From REEP01 sp964517265 (GTDB lineage Bacteria > Pseudomonadota > Alphaproteobacteria > Rhodospirillales > Defluviicoccaceae): 7,530 bases of DNA. A program made the translations under genes and the position numbers. The notes beneath the pieces are model-generated. The model saw only the letters and a program-made list of their open reading frames with translations, was not told the origin of the DNA and did not search any database. Below, one piece after another: positions 5,089-7,530 of this stretch; the stretch's first letter is position 1, and the number at the start of each line of letters is the position of its first letter. Where the stretch lies: assembly GCA_964517265.1 (NCBI GenBank), contig CAZFBS010000081.1:1-7530 (forward strand), written 5' to 3'.

Positions 5089-6266
5089 TGCCCCGCGCCT
5101 TCTTCTGCTATCGTGCACTGGCTCTGCCGCAGCACGGTCTGGCTGGTATAGACCTCTCGCACCACGTTGAAGAACCGGGGCAGCTCGTCCCTCAAAGCTC
5201 CCTCATGGCCGAGATAGCTATCGGCCAGGGATTGGAGGAAGCGCTCTTCATCGCCGCCGAGGAAATAGACGAAGGTGACAACATCGCCTTTGGCGGCGAT
5301 CACTTCCGCCTCGCGCTCCAGGTTCCGGTTGACCGCCCCATCGGTGATGATGATGACGGCGCGCTGGCGGTCTTGGAGCGCGTTCTGGTTCATCCAGCCG
5401 TAGAGGGCTTCCAATGAGCTGAACAGATCGGTGCCGCCTCCCGCTTGCAGCCCGTCCATCGAGAAGAACCGCGATTGACAGTGGAAATAGCCGAACCCTT
5501 CCTTCGGATCGAAGCTGGCAGCGCCTTCCGAGAACGCCCCGACGAGGCAGCCTGCGCGATCCGGCAGTGCATCGATGAAGCCGCTGGCAGCATGGCGCAT
5601 CTCGTCCATGTGCCCCGCCATGGAGCCCGAGCGGTCCATCAGCACCGCAAGAGTCATGGGGATGCTGGAGGCGCTGCCTCGCGCAAAAACATCCTCCACG
5701 ACTTCTTCGCGCGCATTGATCACCTCTTCTGTGAAGCAGAGCTTTTCACCGCCGGTGGTATAAAGCGCGAGCGCGCCTTGCGGCGGATCGATCACGTTCC
5801 CGGCTTCATCACGGATCAGCGCCGTGATGATGAGGCCTTGGTCATCTCTGGCGATATGGGTAATTTCCGCCGAGCCGCCCGAGAAGGCCAGCACGATATC
5901 GTGCTGCGCATCGATATCGTAGCCTCCCTCAATGACTGCGCCGAAGCCATCGACCATGCGGATGGAGGCCACCATTTCCAGCACGCGGGGCGTTGGCACC
6001 AGCGCCGGATCGGTGCGGATATTCAGTAGCACATCGCCCTTGAAATCCAGCCAGCGCTCCACGCTGAGATCAGCCGTCGCATTCTGATCGACGCGAGGGG
6101 CGAGCCTAAAGGCGACGGTGCCGCCTGCGCTCTGATCCTGAATGCCGATAGTGACAGGCAGGCCGCTGGGGCGCGGATCATCGATCCGCACTGGATTATC
6201 GGCGAGCGCCGCGCCGCCGAGGACTACGGCCAGCGCCGACGACAGAAGGAAAGATTTCATAGTCAT
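5085..6266 (-). CDS. Secreted von Willebrand factor A domain protein with intact MIDAS, 393 aa
   Basis: vWA domains bind partner proteins through a metal ion. A Sec signal peptide is clear: MTMK, a hydrophobic core, then cleavage probably after ALA at residue 22. The region to about residue 200 is beta-rich and unassigned. The vWA domain runs from about 205 to 370 and has the full metal-ion site: D211-x-S213-x-S215 (DRSGS), T279 (GGGTD) and D309 (ITDGA), at normal spacing. Four or more Cys residues (in KLCF, GCLV, FHCQ, SQCT) could form disulfides in the periplasm. No C-terminal membrane anchor is seen. The start at 6266 has GGAGG at 6276-6280 with a 9-nt spacer and lies 3 nt after the preceding gene. 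The stop overlaps the ATPase start (ATGA), so the two are made together. A surface or periplasmic binding role linked to the transfer machinery is inferred. Confidence 0.92.
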   Translation of the reverse strand: MTMKSFLLSSALAVVLGGAALADNPVRIDDPRPSGLPVTIGIQDQSAGGTVAFRLAPRVDQNATADLSVERWLDFKGDVLLNIRTDPALVPTPRVLEMVASIRMVDGFGAVIEGGYDIDAQHDIVLAFSGGSAEITHIARDDQGLIITALIRDEAGNVIDPPQGALALYTTGGEKLCFTEEVINAREEVVEDVFARGSASSIPMTLAVLMDRSGSMAGHMDEMRHAASGFIDALPDRAGCLVGAFSEGAASFDPKEGFGYFHCQSRFFSMDGLQAGGGTDLFSSLEALYGWMNQNALQDRQRAVIIITDGAVNRNLEREAEVIAAKGDVVTFVYFLGGDEERFLQSLADSYLGHEGALRDELPRFFNVVREVYTSQTVLRQSQCTIAEEGAGQ

Positions 6267-6269
6267 CGC

Positions 6270-6965
6270 TCAGTCCCTCCCCAGAAGACGGCCAAGGTTG
6301 CTGGTGGTGCGCGCCCTATCCATGAGGTCGAAATCGAGCGCCCCGGCAGAGACGCGCTCCAGCGCGCCCGCCGCTTCCAGATGCTCCAGCACCATCTCGT
6401 CCTGATCGGCGTGGACGTTCAGAAGCCGCAGGAAGCTGGCCTCAGCAGCAAGGCTTCCGAGCTGGACCTCCACAGGCACGGCTTGGGGCAATGTGATCAG
6501 CCCGTCGCCTTCATCACAGGGGTAGCCTGCATGGATGAACGGCCCGATCTGCACCAGGCGCAGATCGTCCGGCCTTGTGATGCGCACATTGTTGCGAACC
6601 TCCTGCCAGGCGAGGCTAAGGTCCGAGCAAGTCGGGCGAAACTGGATGGCCTCCAGCACGTGCGCCCCTTGCTCGAAGAGCTGTTCCGGCGTGCCCGACC
6701 AGGTGATTTCGGTCGGGTTCGCGGAGGTGATAATGTGGACCGTGGAGTCTTTCGTTGCCCGTCTGCGGCGAAGTTCCGTAAGCTCGCCCAGCAACTGGCG
6801 GGCCGTGGTCATCTGGCCTTCGGGGTCGGTGATCACGCCGCCATTTTCGATGACGATGAAGAAGGTAGGGCTTTCGTCCGCATCACCCCAGGCATGGGCT
6901 GGAGATACGGATTGTAGGGCGAGCAGCCCGGCGAGGATTGTGGATGAAAGATACTTCATAGGCAT
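6270..6965 (-). CDS. Secreted alpha/beta protein, possibly a degenerate vWA-type fold, 231 aa
   Basis: The N-terminus (MPMKYLSSTILAGLLALQS, cleavage probably after AHA at residue 25) is a typical Sec signal peptide, so the mature protein is periplasmic or released. The mature part alternates hydrophobic strands and helices: FFIVIENGG, then a helix TARQLLGELTELRR, then VHIITSANP, then a helix, then LRLVQIGPFIH. This order recalls a vWA/Rossmann-like fold. The metal site of a vWA domain (DxSxS) is absent, so if related it is degenerate. Two Cys (PTCSD, YPCDE) could pair. An AAAGG site lies 7 nt before ATG 6965, and the gap to the upstream gene is 3 nt. It lies immediately before the true vWA gene, so the two may form a pair. 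No family name is recognised, and the fold statement is inference. Confidence 0.75.
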   Translation of the reverse strand: MPMKYLSSTILAGLLALQSVSPAHAWGDADESPTFFIVIENGGVITDPEGQMTTARQLLGELTELRRRRATKDSTVHIITSANPTEITWSGTPEQLFEQGAHVLEAIQFRPTCSDLSLAWQEVRNNVRITRPDDLRLVQIGPFIHAGYPCDEGDGLITLPQAVPVEVQLGSLAAEASFLRLLNVHADQDEMVLEHLEAAGALERVSAGALDFDLMDRARTTSNLGRLLGRD

Positions 6966-6968
6966 GGG

Positions 6969-7530
6969 TCAGCCTTTCTGCATAAGGGAGCGGGAGGCGC
7001 GCACGGTGAGCAGCGCCAGCACGGTGTTCACCAAGGCAATCAGAAGAGCCACGAAGATGCCCAAGCCCCGGTTCTGGGCGAGGAAATCCATCATCGGAGA
7101 AGCGTCCTGCGCTGTGCCGAAGGGATTGGGTGCGCTTTCCTGCGCGATCAGCGTGTAGAGGTTGACCACCTCCAGCGCGACGACCGCCCCATAGACCAGC
7201 CCCGCCATGCCCGCCTTGACGCGGTTCATCGGGCTGGCTAGCCAGACTCTCGGGTCTTCGTGGATGCGCTCGTCCAGTACGGCGCTCCAGATCATGATCG
7301 GGACGGCGACCGAAAACATGGCCAGCAAGAAGGCCAGCAAGTGCGAGACGGTCATGTCCTCATCAATCATGCAGAAGAGACCGCCAGCGCCGGGCAGATC
7401 ACAAAGGTACTGGTTCGATGCCAGTCCCATGGTTTCTGTGTAGGTTGCCGCCAGCAGCACCAGCATCGACAGCTCTAGCAGCCCGTTGACAAAGTCGCTG
7501 CTGTCTGACTCGCTGTGGCGGAGCGAGGAG
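6969..7530 (-). CDS. Multi-pass inner-membrane protein, 5' end outside the window
   Basis: The frame is open from the window edge to a TGA at 6969-6971. The first ATG inside is at 7466, but the 21 codons before it (7529-7467) read on as plausible protein (including SDSSDFVNGLLELS) with no stop and no start codon. The true start is therefore probably beyond 7530; counted from 7466 there are 165 aa. Three clear membrane helices lie at about residues 40-64, 84-108 and 133-155 in that numbering. A fourth hydrophobic stretch at the visible start (LLELSMLVLLAATY) may be the first helix. Between this and the next helix two Cys (YLCDLPGAGGLFC) could form a disulfide. The C-terminal tail is short and basic (RASRSLMQKG). 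The next gene follows after 3 nt. No family is recognised. It is probably the membrane part of the system that includes the secreted vWA proteins and the soluble ATPase. Confidence 0.8.
   Translation of the reverse strand, partial: SSLRHSESDSSDFVNGLLELSMLVLLAATYTETMGLASNQYLCDLPGAGGLFCMIDEDMTVSHLLAFLLAMFSVAVPIMIWSAVLDERIHEDPRVWLASPMNRVKAGMAGLVYGAVVALEVVNLYTLIAQESAPNPFGTAQDASPMMDFLAQNRGLGIFVALLIALVNTVLALLTVRASRSLMQKG

Noticed and set aside
4321..5151. A 276-codon plus-strand open frame
   Set aside because: It lies opposite the VirD4-type ATPase, whose motifs are clear. The antisense frame has no recognisable domain and is a high-GC shadow.
5445..6029. A 194-codon plus-strand open frame
   Set aside because: It is antisense to the vWA protein with intact MIDAS residues, and has an Arg/His-rich shadow composition.

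Overview
The window looks like part of an integrative or plasmid-borne accessory element from a GC-rich alphaproteobacterium. The basis for this is the style of the serine recombinase and of the VirD4/TraG-type coupling ATPase, together with tightly packed genes using ATGA and TGATG overlaps. The host assignment is inference. No rRNA, tRNA or CRISPR array was seen.

Layout, left to right. (1) Positions 1-791 hold an essentially complete IS1-family insertion sequence. It has imperfect 25-bp terminal inverted repeats and one transposase encoded in two frames, joined by a programmed -1 frameshift on an A8 run. (2) The element sits inside the gene of a serine site-specific recombinase, of which only the first 65 codons (986 to 792, minus strand) remain. 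(3) Positions 986-2372 form a three-gene minus-strand operon: a helix-turn-helix protein with a cysteine cluster, an unrecognised 232-aa protein joined to it by a TGATG overlap, and the interrupted recombinase. Three perfect inverted repeats cluster inside the start of the 232-aa gene. (4) Positions 2373-2616 are an AT-rich divergent intergenic region with a short plus-strand leader ORF (2544-2624). That ORF overlaps a 129-aa gene of unknown function (2617-3006), which ends at a strong rho-independent terminator (3031-3071). (5) Positions 3113-7530 are a second minus-strand operon with gaps of 3-4 nt or overlaps throughout. In transcription order it encodes a multi-pass membrane protein (cut by the window edge), a secreted alpha/beta protein, a secreted von Willebrand factor A (vWA) protein with an intact MIDAS, a VirD4/TraG-family ATPase without an N-terminal membrane anchor, a 98-aa membrane protein with two predicted helices, and a further short membrane-helix-rich reading frame with no normal start codon.

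How the genes may work together. Genes in (3) are probably the recombination and regulation part of a mobile element, now disabled by the IS. The operon in (5) is the most interesting part. It combines a soluble coupling-type ATPase with periplasmic vWA-type proteins and small inner-membrane proteins. This could be a variant DNA- or protein-transfer assembly in which separate membrane proteins supply the anchor that the ATPase lacks. The gene order and family motifs are visible in the sequence; the joint function is a hypothesis.
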